Shown here: piece by piece, positions 44,827 to 54,193 of the stretch
Numbering within the stretch: the stretch's first letter is position 1
Layout: each line of letters starts with the position of its first letter
Assembly (NCBI GenBank): GCA_900104565.1
Contig: LT629952.1
Coordinates: 1,115,604 to 1,179,603, forward strand
DNA: 64,000 nt
Origin: Ruminococcaceae bacterium Marseille-P2935
GTDB lineage: Bacteria > Bacillota > Clostridia > Oscillospirales > Ruminococcaceae
Direction of reading: 5' to 3'
Program-made: the position numbers and the translations under genes
The notes under the pieces: generated by a model
What the model was told of the DNA's origin: nothing
Database searches by the model: none
What the model saw: the letters and a program-made list of their open reading frames with translations, nothing else

Positions 44827-45756
44827 GTGGCAGACTTTACAACCCACTACCTTTTTGGCCAACAGGTATTTGGTGCGCTGAATACGCAGCAGGCTGCACT
44901 GATCGGCCCCAATATGGACGCCTATAACTGGGGGCAGCAGGGGCCCGACCTGCTGTTCTTCCGGCGTGGTGCAGGAAGGCTAAACCTGCCCGCTATGGGG
45001 AACCGCCTGCATTGCGGAGACCCTGATCAGCTCTTTCATGAAATGGCTTCTTATGTGGCTTTATGCAAAAGTACTGCCTCTTATCCGGTGTTGTATGCCT
45101 ACTTCATGGGCTTTATCTGCCATTATTGTCTGGACCGGGCCATCCATCCTTACGTATATTTTGTTCAAAGCCGCCGCTTAGCCGAAAATCCAAAGCTCCA
45201 CCCAAGCGCTGCCCATGCCCGGCTGGAAGCAGATATTGACACCAAGTTTTACGAGCTGCTTTGCCACAAACCGGTTGCCTCCTTTCATCCCGCCAAATAT
45301 TACCCTCTTTCCCCTCAGGTAGTTTACTCGGTGGTCCATCTTTACCAGCGCATACTGTCTATTTTGCTGGAAGAAAATATTCCCGAACGGGAGCTTGAGC
45401 TGTGTTTTCCCCAGTGCCAGCGCCTGACCAGGCTACAGTATGACCATTTTGGCGTGAACCGCACTGTTGCCAATGCGGCAGACCTGCTGAGCGGGCAGCA
45501 TGGGGCATTATCCAGCCACGTAAAGCGCCCTAAAGTACATTATGACGTTCTGAACCTGGCCCATCAGAAATGGCATAATCTGTGGGACCCTGGTATCACA
45601 TATACGCTGTCGGTGCCTGAAATCATTCAAGGCGCAAAAGAAGATGCATTAACCATGATTGAAGCTTACCGCGATATGCTGCACACGGGAATTCTCACCA
45701 GTCTGAACCTTCAAATTTCTTTTGATAACGGCTCCATAAAAGGGCCTACTGCATAA
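44827..45756 (+). CDS. zinc-dependent phospholipase C family protein
   Basis: A 309-residue cytosolic protein resembling the zinc-phospholipase C fold (PF00882). Conserved features are an N-terminal ADFTTHYLFG with a metal His, GPDLLFF, and FICHYCLDRAIHPY (two histidines and an Asp, near residue 97-110) typical of the trinuclear zinc site. No signal peptide is present, unlike secreted PLC, so an intracellular hydrolase is likely. The GTG start at 44827 has GAAAGGAG seven bases upstream. It is a single plus-strand gene. Confidence 0.8.
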   Translation: MADFTTHYLFGQQVFGALNTQQAALIGPNMDAYNWGQQGPDLLFFRRGAGRLNLPAMGNRLHCGDPDQLFHEMASYVALCKSTASYPVLYAYFMGFICHYCLDRAIHPYVYFVQSRRLAENPKLHPSAAHARLEADIDTKFYELLCHKPVASFHPAKYYPLSPQVVYSVVHLYQRILSILLEENIPERELELCFPQCQRLTRLQYDHFGVNRTVANAADLLSGQHGALSSHVKRPKVHYDVLNLAHQKWHNLWDPGITYTLSVPEIIQGAKEDALTMIEAYRDMLHTGILTSLNLQISFDNGSIKGPTA

Positions 45757-45780
45757 AGTGCACCGCTTGTTAAAATGTTT

Positions 45781-45821
45781 CAGGGCGTCATCACTACAAA
45801 ACGATGACGCCCTAACTTTGT
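45781..45821. repeat. dispersed hairpin element, copy 1
   Basis: A perfect 11-bp stem (45782-45792 and 45803-45813). The right arm and the following bases (GATGACGCCCTAACTTTGT) match those of a second hairpin at 52842-52860 at all but two of 19 positions. It lies between two convergent genes and may also act as a terminator. Confidence 0.6.
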
Positions 45822-45827
45822 ATATAC

Positions 45828-46403
45828 TTATTCTGCTTTATTACATTTGCTTATTTTTCCAGTTTTTCTCCTCAGCTTAAACGAAACTCCTTTTTTCTCT
45901 GCCACAGATTGAAACACCCCAACCGCATCAGCGGTCTTTTCTTTTAAAGTTCTGTCCCCTGCTGTTTGGGCCAAAATTCGCCCCATAATCTCCCGAATTT
46001 CTTGTAATTCTAAAAGATTGACAGCAGTACAAAAAAAGCTTTTATGGCGTCCGTCATTATATTCAGCAAGCAGGGTTTTCAGTATCTCAGCCTTCTCTTT
46101 TAGGTCATTATGGTATGGCTCAATGCCCATGTTCTGTATTTTCACCATGTCTTTCAACCGATTGTGATGGGTGATAAAAGAATCAAACTCATCGAAACCT
46201 TTATATCGATCACAGGGGTATTCTTTGCATTGGAAGCAATACATCACGTTCCCATGGTATAAACTGCACCTCGCAATTGCACAACTTTGATTTCCTGCAC
46301 CCCCACCGCACCCAGGGCAATAATGGTCCAGTTTCATGGTACATAAAGCGCAGTTTAGTCCACAAAGCGAAAAATTGAGATCTTCTCTTTTAAAATTTTT
46401 CAA
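45828..46403 (-). CDS. DUF3795 Cys-rich protein
   Basis: A 191-residue protein of unknown function with the DUF3795 cysteine array in its first 75 residues: LCGLNCALC, YCPGCGGG, SCAIARCS and YCFQCKEYPCDRYKG. The cysteines likely bind zinc or an iron-sulfur cluster. The C-terminal part is helical and variable. It starts with TTG at 46403, supported by GGAGGGG five bases upstream. Its 3' end faces a hairpin element also found near the TIGR04076 gene. Confidence 0.8.
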   Translation of the reverse strand: MKNFKREDLNFSLCGLNCALCTMKLDHYCPGCGGGAGNQSCAIARCSLYHGNVMYCFQCKEYPCDRYKGFDEFDSFITHHNRLKDMVKIQNMGIEPYHNDLKEKAEILKTLLAEYNDGRHKSFFCTAVNLLELQEIREIMGRILAQTAGDRTLKEKTADAVGVFQSVAEKKGVSFKLRRKTGKISKCNKAE

Positions 46404-46898
46404 TTACACCCCTCCCCATTCAATATATAATTCGTTTTTATTATAATACCAAATGGAAGCGATACCTGCAATCACAGCCTGGATAAACAAAAGCAGTCGT
46501 GTTATGGTTTATTTTACCGGGAGGAAATCCAAACAATCAAAAAACATGCATAACAATTATTATAAACTTTTGCCTGCAAATTACCGCTTTTACAGTGTTT
46601 TTTACTCCATAACAGGCTTTTTCTGTGCTTGTTGGCTGATAAAAGCACCCACATCTGCACTTTGGTAAAAAAAGGCTAGTCCATTACGCCATAAAGTAGT
46701 ATAATAACTTTGTTAAATCCCATTTATATCATGAATAATGGTACAGGGTAAGCATGTTTGCCCGGCTGCCATTTTATGCTGATTTTATAAAACCATCAGT
46801 TTTGTAACCTGCTGTTCCGGCAGGATTGCAGAGCGGATTTTTTCTGCTTTTGCAAAGGGAAATCAGCGTAACAGATAAAAGAAACGGAGGGAATACCC
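46404..46898. other. intergenic region without recognised gene
   Basis: Divergent control space between DUF3795 and the aminotransferase. No clear promoter or RNA structure could be identified. Confidence 0.35.
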
Positions 46899-48065
46899 AT
46901 GAAGTTTGCAAAAAAAATGGACGGCATGTCCTCCAACGTGCTACAAATCCTGGACGCAAAACAAAAGGAACTGGCTACGAAGGGCATGGAAATTATCAAT
47001 CTTTCGGCCGGAACCCCTGATTTTCCGCCCCCGAAGCATGTCATAGACGCTATGGTGGAGGCCTGCAAGGATCCGAACAATTATAAATACGCCCTGGCCG
47101 ACCTGCCAGAACTGTTGGACGCTGTAATTGCATGGTACCAGCGCCGTTACGGGGTCACACTTCAGCGCAACGAAATCACCTCCATGTATGGTTCCCAGGA
47201 GGGCATGGCACACATTGCTTTTCCATTATGTGATCCGGGAGATATTGTGCTTACCCCCGACCCAGGGTACCCGGTATTCAGCTTCGGCCCCTCTATGTCC
47301 GGTGCTCAAATTGTCCGCATACCGCTGTACAAGAAAAATGATTTTTTGATTAACTTTGACGATATTGACCCTGATTTGGCTGACAAAGCAAAAATGATGG
47401 TGGTATCTTACCCCAATAATCCGGTTACCACCAAAGCCCCGCGTGAGTTTTACATAAAATTGGTTGAGTTTGCCAAAAAGCACGACATCATTGTCCTGCA
47501 CGACAACGCCTATTCCGAACTGGTATACGACAGCGAGCCTGGTATCTCCTTTTTATCTATACCAGGCGCCAAGGATGTGGGCATTGAGTTCAACTCTTTG
47601 TCCAAATCTTATAATATGACCGGCTGCCGTATCTCCTTTGCAGTTGGCAATGCCGAAATTATTGAAAAATTCAAAACCTTCCGTACACAGATCGATTACG
47701 GCATTTTTCTGCCGATTCAATATGCCGCTATTGCAGCTCTTACCGGCCCGCAGGATGATTTGAATCAGATGCGCAGTGCTTACAAAGCTCGGCGTGACGC
47801 TCTTTGCCAGGGCCTTCGGGATATTGGCTGGCAGGTGCCGGATGCGGTTTCCACTATGTTTGCCTGGTTTCCCCTGCCCAAAGGTTACACCGATTCCACT
47901 GCCTTCACCTTTGAACTTTTAGAAAAAACCGGCGTCGTATGCGTACCCGGCGCCAGCTTTGGGGATTTAGGAGAAGGGTTTGTGCGTATGGCATTAATTC
48001 AGCCGGTAGACGTACTGAAAAAAGCGGTGCAGAAAATTGCCGAAAGCGGAATGATTCAGGCTTAG
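46899..48065 (+). CDS. class I/II PLP aminotransferase, DapL-like
   Basis: A 388-residue fold-type I aminotransferase. Residues about 36-50 SAGTPDFPPPKHVIDAM, SYPNNPVTTKAP, DNAYSELVYD, and the Schiff-base lysine in SLSKSYNMTGCR (about residue 235) are visible. The overall pattern, including the GSQEGMAH segment, is close to LL-diaminopimelate aminotransferases (one-step lysine/peptidoglycan precursor synthesis) but aspartate/alanine transaminases are related alternatives. ACGGAGGG precedes the ATG. A strong terminator follows. Confidence 0.85.
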   Translation: MKFAKKMDGMSSNVLQILDAKQKELATKGMEIINLSAGTPDFPPPKHVIDAMVEACKDPNNYKYALADLPELLDAVIAWYQRRYGVTLQRNEITSMYGSQEGMAHIAFPLCDPGDIVLTPDPGYPVFSFGPSMSGAQIVRIPLYKKNDFLINFDDIDPDLADKAKMMVVSYPNNPVTTKAPREFYIKLVEFAKKHDIIVLHDNAYSELVYDSEPGISFLSIPGAKDVGIEFNSLSKSYNMTGCRISFAVGNAEIIEKFKTFRTQIDYGIFLPIQYAAIAALTGPQDDLNQMRSAYKARRDALCQGLRDIGWQVPDAVSTMFAWFPLPKGYTDSTAFTFELLEKTGVVCVPGASFGDLGEGFVRMALIQPVDVLKKAVQKIAESGMIQA

Positions 48066-48094
48066 CCTGATAAGAATGAATAGAAACACCCAAC

Positions 48095-48126
48095 AAAATG
48101 CAGCGGAATAAATTCCGCTGCATTTT
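48095..48126 (+). terminator. terminator of the aminotransferase gene
   Basis: A 15-bp perfect stem (48095-48109 and 48112-48126) with a short loop and T tail lies 30 bases past the stop. The MGMT-type gene starts only 14 bases later, so some read-through or an internal promoter is expected. Confidence 0.85.
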
Positions 48127-48139
48127 AACTAGGAATATG

Positions 48140-48445
48140 ATGAAAACTGTTTTTGAAACAATTTATAATATTACACGGCAAATACCTTATGGCCGCGTCA
48201 CTACTTACGGGCGGATTGCGTTGCTGGCGGGTAATCCGCGTTGGGCACGTGTCGTTGGCTATACCATGAGCGGCTGCCGCCAGGACGATATACCCTGCCA
48301 TCGGGTTGTCAACCGCCTTGGCGGCCTATCCGATTCCTTTCAGCCCCTGGGCAGGGATTCCCATCGCGCACTGCTGCAGGCGGAGGGGGTAGAAGTTCTG
48401 CCGGACGGGCGTGTGGATTTAAAACGGTTTATGTGGTATGGGTAG
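48140..48445 (+). CDS. minimal MGMT-type DNA-binding protein
   Basis: A 101-residue protein comprising only the C-terminal methyltransferase/DNA-binding half of O6-alkylguanine-DNA alkyltransferases. ITRQIPYGRVTTYGRIA is the recognition helix region and IPCHRVVN keeps the acceptor cysteine, so it differs from alkyltransferase-like proteins that have tryptophan there. The N-terminal ribonuclease-like domain of Ada/OGT is missing. It could be a small active alkyltransferase or a damage sensor. The second ATG (48140) is better spaced from AGGA than the first. Confidence 0.8.
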   Translation: MKTVFETIYNITRQIPYGRVTTYGRIALLAGNPRWARVVGYTMSGCRQDDIPCHRVVNRLGGLSDSFQPLGRDSHRALLQAEGVEVLPDGRVDLKRFMWYG

Positions 48446-48880
48446 CCCCGGTTTAGCCAGGAGGCTTTATTCACAAATAACGTATGGTCTTACTGGGGCA
48501 CAGCCGCACAAAAAAACAGGCACAGTTTTTTCTGACTGCGCAGTACTCCGCAAAAAGCTTGTTAAAATGAAACCGGTATTCAGACAAATTATAACCACAG
48601 GCTTTTTGCGGCTGGAGCCTACCCTATCAGAGCCCATTACTGCCAAGTCTCTCAAGCGGTATGGTTATCAGAACGTATTTCACCTGCATGACTCGCTTCA
48701 CAGCCCGCAAAATGAAATTTCTCGTTCTTAATAACGGTCTTTCTGTATTCGCTTACTTCGTTCGATGCCTTAAACAAATATTTTTTATTCTCCACTGACA
48801 TAGCCAGTAGTTTATTTCCGATAAATTCACAATAAAATCAGTTGCCAGTATTATTAATTGGATTCAGCAACGAGAGTCAT
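48446..48880. other. intergenic region without recognised gene
   Basis: An open plus-strand frame (48438-48731) lacks a ribosome site at its start and protein-like composition. Nothing else was identified before the terminator at 48881. Confidence 0.35.
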
Positions 48881-48918
48881 AAAATGGGTACAGCCTTTTG
48901 ACGGTTGTACCCATTTTT
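48881..48918 (-). terminator. terminator of the small membrane-protein gene
   Basis: A 12-bp stem AAAATGGGTACA/TGTACCCATTTT with a T tail on the minus strand lies about 90 bases past the stop at 49011 and could also act on the plus strand. Confidence 0.75.
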
Positions 48919-49010
48919 GTTGTTTTTTACTTATCGAAAGGATATAACCCACTACAGCATTTTCGAATGCTATCTGTAAAAATGTTACATCATAACGGTA
49001 TGCCCAGTTG

Positions 49011-49364
49011 CTATCTCCATTTCCAAAGTGAGTAGTAGCCATTAACTGAAAAGTCAACATATTTTATATGCTCTGCTTGTGTGAATTCAAGAATCGAACC
49101 CAGTCGACCTTCTTTATTTTCAGAGTAACCTTGGCTTTCCATATAATCAATCAGTAAATTATTAGAAGAATTTGGTTTTGCAATTATCACTTTTGGAGAT
49201 TTTTGTATTTCTACATATTTAGTATCGGTAAAGCTAATTTGATATAACCCACCTATTACTGAAAGTGGATTTGTTACACCAAACTTATTTATGGATATAA
49301 ATATTGATACCCCAAAACATACAACTAAAGCAGCTATTGTTAATATAATTTGAGCTTTTTTCAC
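49011..49364 (-). CDS. hypothetical N-terminally anchored small protein
   Basis: An unrecognised 117-residue protein. One membrane helix (about residues 5-26) is followed by an external polar domain with YSENKEGRLGSILEFTQ. The GTG start at 49364 is supported by GGAGATGA upstream. Base composition is more AT-rich than its neighbours, hinting at later acquisition. It lies next to the GerMN lipoprotein on the same strand but 49 bases downstream, so it could be coexpressed. Confidence 0.6.
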   Translation of the reverse strand: MKKAQIILTIAALVVCFGVSIFISINKFGVTNPLSVIGGLYQISFTDTKYVEIQKSPKVIIAKPNSSNNLLIDYMESQGYSENKEGRLGSILEFTQAEHIKYVDFSVNGYYSLWKWR

Positions 49365-49413
49365 TTGTCATCTCCAATTATATCAATCATTTTTAACATT
49401 TAAAATGGTTCCG

Positions 49414-50670
49414 TTATTTTTGAACCAAATGATGCCCGGTTAAATAGAAGTTCCCATCCTCTTCTTGCAGCGTAAAGGAATGGATCTCTTCCTTACCAGA
49501 AGTGACATAATCGGTAATGGATTTGATAAAAGGCTCCGTTTTAAATATATCTTCTTCCAGGGGGTCATATTGGTAAATCAGGTCGCCCCCCGGGCCGGAA
49601 AAAACATTTCCGCTGGAAGCAGCAAGGTAAATAAACGCAACCTCTGCAGTCACGGTATTCCCATTCTTTTCATAGCTTAACAGAATGGGGACCTCCCCGC
49701 CGCCAAACCCCATTGACTTTACCGAATAAACCTGGTAACCTTCCCGCCAGGAAAACATACTTACATTCAAATGAGGAAATTCCGGGGCTGTTTTGCCAAA
49801 CAAGCTGCGGTAGGTCTCCTGAACATCAGCTTCCCGCATAAAAACCGTGGTCTGCAGCAGGTCACATACATTTTGTACCACAGGGTTTGTTTCAGGAAAA
49901 CATTCGGGATACATTGTACGGGGGGTATTGAACAGGGTCATCAAGGTAAGGTAGGCCGGGTCAGCATCTTTCAGTGAATTAAATTCCGTATCAGGAACGG
50001 CCTGCCAGGTAATTTTATAAAGATACTGCGTAATTTTTTTAGCCGTTTCATCATTCTGAATGGGGTACAAATCGTACCAATAATCCCCGCCCAATTTTTC
50101 AAAGGTCGCTTTTTCCATAGCATCGTTAAATTGCTGTGCAACCTCGTCTAAAACAGGGGCATCCGAACTGAGGGTATAGGCGTCCGCCAGGTCAAAATAA
50201 AAGTGCCCGCTGGAATAGGGCCCATTATCCACCCGGTAAAATACCGCATCAACATCCTTTAAGTTTTCCAGCACAGTTTTTGCAATACTGTCCAGTAATG
50301 CAGCCTCCTGTGAAGAACCCAGATTAATAGTTGGGGGGCCGCCGGCAGCAAAGTCGATCACCATGCCGCTGCCCTGCATATACACCTGCTGAATGCGCAC
50401 GTCACTGTTGAGTTCCTGTGCAATTTTCTGCACCATGCAAAAGTTTTTAGACTCGGGGGTACACTCAAGCTGAACCTGGGTCAGGTCGAAATCCCCCGTG
50501 TCAATGTTTTTTATATACAAGGTGGCCGGATAGAGCCGGGCCTGCTCTGAGCCGTTGGAACCGTCCTCCGGCAGAGGGGAAGACGAGGGAGAGGTGCGGT
50601 TGTTGCACGCTGCCAGGGGCAGTGCCAAAATAAGAGCCATTAACATACAAACCGCCATTTTCTTCATCAT
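49414..50670 (-). CDS. GerMN-domain lipoprotein
   Basis: A 418-residue predicted lipoprotein with a signal peptide ending in LAAC (lipidated Cys near residue 22) and a Ser/Pro-rich linker. The region after it resembles GerMN domains (YPATLYIKNIDTGDFDLTQVQLE...VQKIAQELNSD) found in spore-germination GerM and related proteins, though a second half (about 180-418) is not assigned. The ATG at 50670 is chosen because the upstream GTG overlaps its own ribosome site. A role in envelope or sporulation is inferred from the domain only. Confidence 0.75.
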   Translation of the reverse strand: MMKKMAVCMLMALILALPLAACNNRTSPSSSPLPEDGSNGSEQARLYPATLYIKNIDTGDFDLTQVQLECTPESKNFCMVQKIAQELNSDVRIQQVYMQGSGMVIDFAAGGPPTINLGSSQEAALLDSIAKTVLENLKDVDAVFYRVDNGPYSSGHFYFDLADAYTLSSDAPVLDEVAQQFNDAMEKATFEKLGGDYWYDLYPIQNDETAKKITQYLYKITWQAVPDTEFNSLKDADPAYLTLMTLFNTPRTMYPECFPETNPVVQNVCDLLQTTVFMREADVQETYRSLFGKTAPEFPHLNVSMFSWREGYQVYSVKSMGFGGGEVPILLSYEKNGNTVTAEVAFIYLAASSGNVFSGPGGDLIYQYDPLEEDIFKTEPFIKSITDYVTSGKEEIHSFTLQEEDGNFYLTGHHLVQK

Positions 50671-51034
50671 CAATGGTAACACTCCTTGCTTTCAGATACC
50701 TCTATTATAAATCCCAAAATTGTAAAAGTATAGGGAGTATGATAAAATTAAGACACTGTTAAAGAAAATGTCTGTAAGCCGTTTTTTTGATGTCAGGTAG
50801 CATTCACGCACTACGGCGCTGTACAATAGAGCAAAATAATTGGCGCATTTTATGCTGTATCAGGTGAAGCATTTGCATGGCCGATTTTGCCATACCTGTT
50901 TCGCTTGGCAAACTAAAACAGACGGATACAAACAGGCAAACTCATGCCAGCTTGCCGCTGAACCGGTTTTGCTGCTTCAAGCTCAACTCCACAATAAAAA
51001 GAGGGCAGAAAAATATAAAAGGATGCGTGTGTAC
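50671..51034. other. upstream region of glpK, no gene recognised
   Basis: An open frame continues upstream of glpK in phase but has no ribosome site and is not protein-like. The glpK promoter is probably near 50700-50830; I see no certain consensus or cre site. Confidence 0.35.
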
Positions 51035-52522
51035 ATGAAGAAGTATGTAATTGCGCTGGACCAAGGAACGACCAGTTCCCGGGCTATTGTGTTTGACCAC
51101 GGTCAAAACATTGTAGAAACTGCACAGAAAGAATTTCCGCAGCTTTACCCCAAGCCTGGTTATGTCGAGCATGACCCGCTGGAGATTTACGCAAGCCAAT
51201 ACGGCGTGCTCACCGAGGTAATTGCCAAAAGCGGCATATTGCCGGAAGAAATTGCCGCAATCGGCATTACCAACCAGCGTGAAACTACTATTGTTTGGGA
51301 CAGGGAAACCGGGAAGCCCCTGTGCAATGCCATTGTGTGGCAGTGCCGGCGTACCGCCGGGTACTGCGAGCAGCTGAAAAAGGAAGGCATGGAAGAGTAT
51401 ATCCGTACCAATACCGGCTTAATGGTGGACGCTTATTTTTCTGCCACCAAACTGAAATGGATTCTTGACCACAACCAAGGTGCCCGGGAACGCGCCAGAA
51501 AGGGCGAACTGCTTTTTGGCACAGTGGATACCTGGTTGGTTTGGAAGCTAACCGGCGGAAAGGCATTTGTGACAGACTACACCAATGCATCCCGCACCAT
51601 GATGTTTAATATTCATACCCTGCAGTGGGACAAAACCATCTGCAAAAAACTAGACATTCCTATGGAGATGCTGCCACAGGTAACGGATTGCAGCGCAGTT
51701 TACGGCACGGTTAACATTCAGGGGTGCCAGGTACCAATCGCAGGTATGGCAGGCGACCAGCAGGCCGCATTGTTTGGACAGAACTGTTTTGAACAAGGAG
51801 AGGCAAAAAACACCTATGGCACCGGCTGTTTTTTGCTGATGAATACCGGTACCGAACCGGTGAAAAGCAAAAACGGCCTGCTTACCACCATTGCAGTTGG
51901 GTTAAACGGCAAGGTACAGTATGCCCTGGAGGGCAGCGTATTTGTGGGCGGAGCTGTAATACAATGGCTGCGGGATGAACTTCGGCTGATTGACCAGTCA
52001 GCCGATTCGGAATATTTTGCCCGCAAGGTGGCCGATAACGGCGGCGTTTACATAGTTCCTGCCTTTACCGGGCTTGGAGCCCCACACTGGGATATGTATG
52101 CCCGGGGCGCCATTTTTGGGCTTACCCGCGGAGCAGGCCGCAACCACCTGATCCGGGCGGCGCTGGAATCTATCGCCTACCAGACCCGGGATGTACTGGA
52201 AGCCATGGTGCAGGACACCGGGGTAAATCTTTCTGACCTGCGGGTGGACGGCGGCGCTTGTGCCAACGACTTTTTAATGCAGTTCCAGGCCGATCTATTA
52301 AACCGGCGCATTCTTCGCCCAGCTGTACGGGAAAGTACCGCCCTTGGCGCCGCATATCTGGCAGGCTTAGCCGTGGGCTTTTGGAAAGACAAGGAGGAGC
52401 TTCGCAGCCAGCGGGCGCTGGAGCGGTGTTTCGCCCCTGAAATGGAAGAAAACGTAAGGGAAAAGCTGCTGCACGGCTGGCAAAAAGCTGTTGCGAAAGC
52501 TGCCGCCTGGGAAGAAGAATAA
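51035..52522 (+). CDS. glpK: glycerol kinase
   Basis: Phosphorylates glycerol to sn-glycerol-3-phosphate with ATP. The 495-residue FGGY-family product begins [18 protein letters not shown]. It has [10 protein letters not shown] after MMFNIHTL, the [16 protein letters not shown]-site segment, [11 protein letters not shown], and C-terminal [21 protein letters not shown]. The start at 51035 has AAAAGGATG upstream and matches family starts. No glpF or glpD neighbour is present. It could use glycerol from glycerophosphate breakdown by the phosphoesterases of the Ugp-like operon. Confidence 0.96.
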   Translation: MKKYVIALDQGTTSSRAIVFDHGQNIVETAQKEFPQLYPKPGYVEHDPLEIYASQYGVLTEVIAKSGILPEEIAAIGITNQRETTIVWDRETGKPLCNAIVWQCRRTAGYCEQLKKEGMEEYIRTNTGLMVDAYFSATKLKWILDHNQGARERARKGELLFGTVDTWLVWKLTGGKAFVTDYTNASRTMMFNIHTLQWDKTICKKLDIPMEMLPQVTDCSAVYGTVNIQGCQVPIAGMAGDQQAALFGQNCFEQGEAKNTYGTGCFLLMNTGTEPVKSKNGLLTTIAVGLNGKVQYALEGSVFVGGAVIQWLRDELRLIDQSADSEYFARKVADNGGVYIVPAFTGLGAPHWDMYARGAIFGLTRGAGRNHLIRAALESIAYQTRDVLEAMVQDTGVNLSDLRVDGGACANDFLMQFQADLLNRRILRPAVRESTALGAAYLAGLAVGFWKDKEELRSQRALERCFAPEMEENVREKLLHGWQKAVAKAAAWEEE

Positions 52523-52817
52523 CGGCTCATTTTCATATCTTCCAAAACAGCGGCTTGTAAAACATTTTTTAACCGGTATCAAACAGCAGTTTGCGTCCAC
52601 AAGCACGTAACAGATGTGAATGTATCGTTTCAGGCTGCATCCATGTTTTTTCCATCATGTAATAAGTTCCAAAGCATATAGGAAGTTTGACTTGCAAATC
52701 TTGAAAGCCCTATCTCCTCAAAGAATTCCCTGTGTATAGAAGCTGTACATTTCAGTCTGCAAGCCAATATGGGTCCAAAAATCCGTCGTTTTTATCGTCC
52801 CCAAATCATGATGTTTT
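52523..52817. other. intergenic region without recognised gene
   Basis: No gene or clear RNA signal between glpK and the hairpin element at 52818. Confidence 0.35.
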
Positions 52818-52860
52818 TAGGGCATCATCGTTTTAATGCGCGATGATGCCCTAATTTTGT
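52818..52860. repeat. dispersed hairpin element, copy 2
   Basis: A 12-13-bp stem (52818-52830 and 52841-52853) whose right arm and flank closely match the element at 45803-45821. It lies at the 3' end of the TIGR04076 gene and 300 bases after glpK, and could terminate glpK transcription on the plus strand. Confidence 0.6.
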
Positions 52861-52911
52861 GAATTTATATTTTATATATCTCGACTTATTTTCCCCTGAA
52901 TGTAATAAAAA

Positions 52912-53265
52912 TCAAAACTGCTTCAAAAACTTTCCCTTATAAAAATTCTCATTCCCAAGTTTCTTCGCCGTCAACCTGAATATAACGCAACCATCCGGAC
53001 AGACAATGTCTTTGCTATATTTACTCGTTCCGCCAATATTCTCCAAATCCCCACCGCTTCTGACAGCCTCCATGATTGGGAACATAATCATCATGGCTTT
53101 AGAGCATATACCCTGTCCATCACTATTTACAGGGCAGCCATAGGTGCAGGTATACTTATCTCCGATTTCCTCACCATTTCGGCAATACCGCTCTGTGCGG
53201 TCCCCGCGCAGAAACCCTATAACCTCAATTTCCCATTCATACTCCTCATCATACCATTTTTTCAT
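52912..53265 (-). CDS. TIGR04076 family small Cys-rich protein
   Basis: A 117-residue protein of unknown function matching the TIGR04076 pattern: an N-terminal IEVIGFLRGDRTERYCRNGEEIG, a cysteine cluster with TYGCPVNSDGQGICSKA, and C-terminal CPDGCVIFRLT. Conserved cysteines suggest a metal or redox role. ATG at 53265 with GGAGG-like site upstream. It stands alone. Like DUF3795, its 3' end carries the dispersed hairpin element. Confidence 0.8.
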   Translation of the reverse strand: MKKWYDEEYEWEIEVIGFLRGDRTERYCRNGEEIGDKYTCTYGCPVNSDGQGICSKAMMIMFPIMEAVRSGGDLENIGGTSKYSKDIVCPDGCVIFRLTAKKLGNENFYKGKFLKQF

Positions 53266-54193
53266 AATAAACCTCCAACTTCAAATTGTGTTCTCATTGT
53301 TTATCAATAATTTTCGGAATAAATCCCGATTGGTTATGACGTATTGGCCTATGGCGGACCAGCAATGATCTATGAACGCACCTTAGATGCAAGGGGTTAT
53401 TTAAGGGGTTATTTATTGTGTGTCGCCCCACATGAGGCAGCGCATCAGGGGTGAAACGGCCGTGGCAAAGCCACCTGGCCAATTTATACTATTGCAAGTA
53501 TATCACAAATAAATTATGCAATCCATTCGGTTTGGCTGGAACAAGGCAGGTCATTGAATGGCAATCTTTTTCGGAAACATCCTGAACCCTCAAAAATCAA
53601 TACCACGCATTGAACGCGTGGTATGCACCGCCCCTAGAAGGGCATTTTACTGGCACGCCTCTTTAGAGGCATTGAACATTTTGTCACTTGCATCAAGTGC
53701 TTTGCCACCCGTAAACGGGCAATTCACCCGCTTAACAACTATTTCTGCTAATCCGCCAGCCTGTTTATTGGAAACCCGCTTCGCTCGCTACCCCCCGGCT
53801 AAAGCTTTTTTACGGGATACCTCCACCGGAAAAGCCGGTGGTTTCCACAATAATGAAAAGCGCCCCCCCAATTACGGTGGTTACCGCTTTCAAAAACGTT
53901 CTTATTCCCTGCCCCAGAGGCATTTAATACGGCTTTTTTTGATAGCGCAGAACCGGAAGCTCCAACTTGCAAAACGTTGTAATAGCCTCTTACAGCTGGC
54001 GCCATGGTTATATAAACAACCTTGCTTCAGCGTAGTGCTTGCATTAACACAGCACCCTGTCAATCATACCGTACCCGCATGATATACCTGCTGTCTGCCT
54101 GTGTAATTCCTGTTGTTGATCTCTTATCGGGCATCAAAATCTGTATCATTCAGTCACAGCTTACCCAAAACTGCGCGCAGCTACACAGGGATA
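53266..54193. other. 900-base gene-free region with hairpin array
   Basis: No credible gene. A direct repeat GGTTATTTAAGGGGTTATTT occurs at about 53394-53413. The central part (53600-53846) is a run of short inverted repeats described as a separate feature. Plus-strand 53558-54082 is open but appears to be a non-coding shadow of the structured RNA. Confidence 0.4.
53600..53846 (-). ncRNA. hairpin array, possible orphan omega-type RNA or IS relic
   Basis: At least six short inverted repeats follow each other: 53600-53624, 53630-53643, 53657-53670, 53685-53699, 53708-53719 and 53823-53841. The longest is a 9-bp CCACGC/GCGTGG stem. A long-range match pairs 53770-53776 (GGAAACC) with 53840-53846 (GGTTTCC). 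Read on the minus strand this looks like a multi-helix RNA of about 250 nt, as in HEARO/IscB or TnpB guide RNAs, or the end of an IS200/IS605-type element. No nuclease or transposase gene is adjacent. Family assignment is not proven. Confidence 0.4.

Noticed and set aside
48438-48731. 97-residue plus-strand frame after the MGMT-type gene
   Set aside because: It begins inside the MGMT-type gene, has no own ribosome site, and shows no family resemblance.
53558-54082. 174-residue open frame over the hairpin array
   Set aside because: No ribosome site. The frame overlaps the array of inverted repeats and is rich in Arg, Pro and Leu typical of a structured-RNA shadow.
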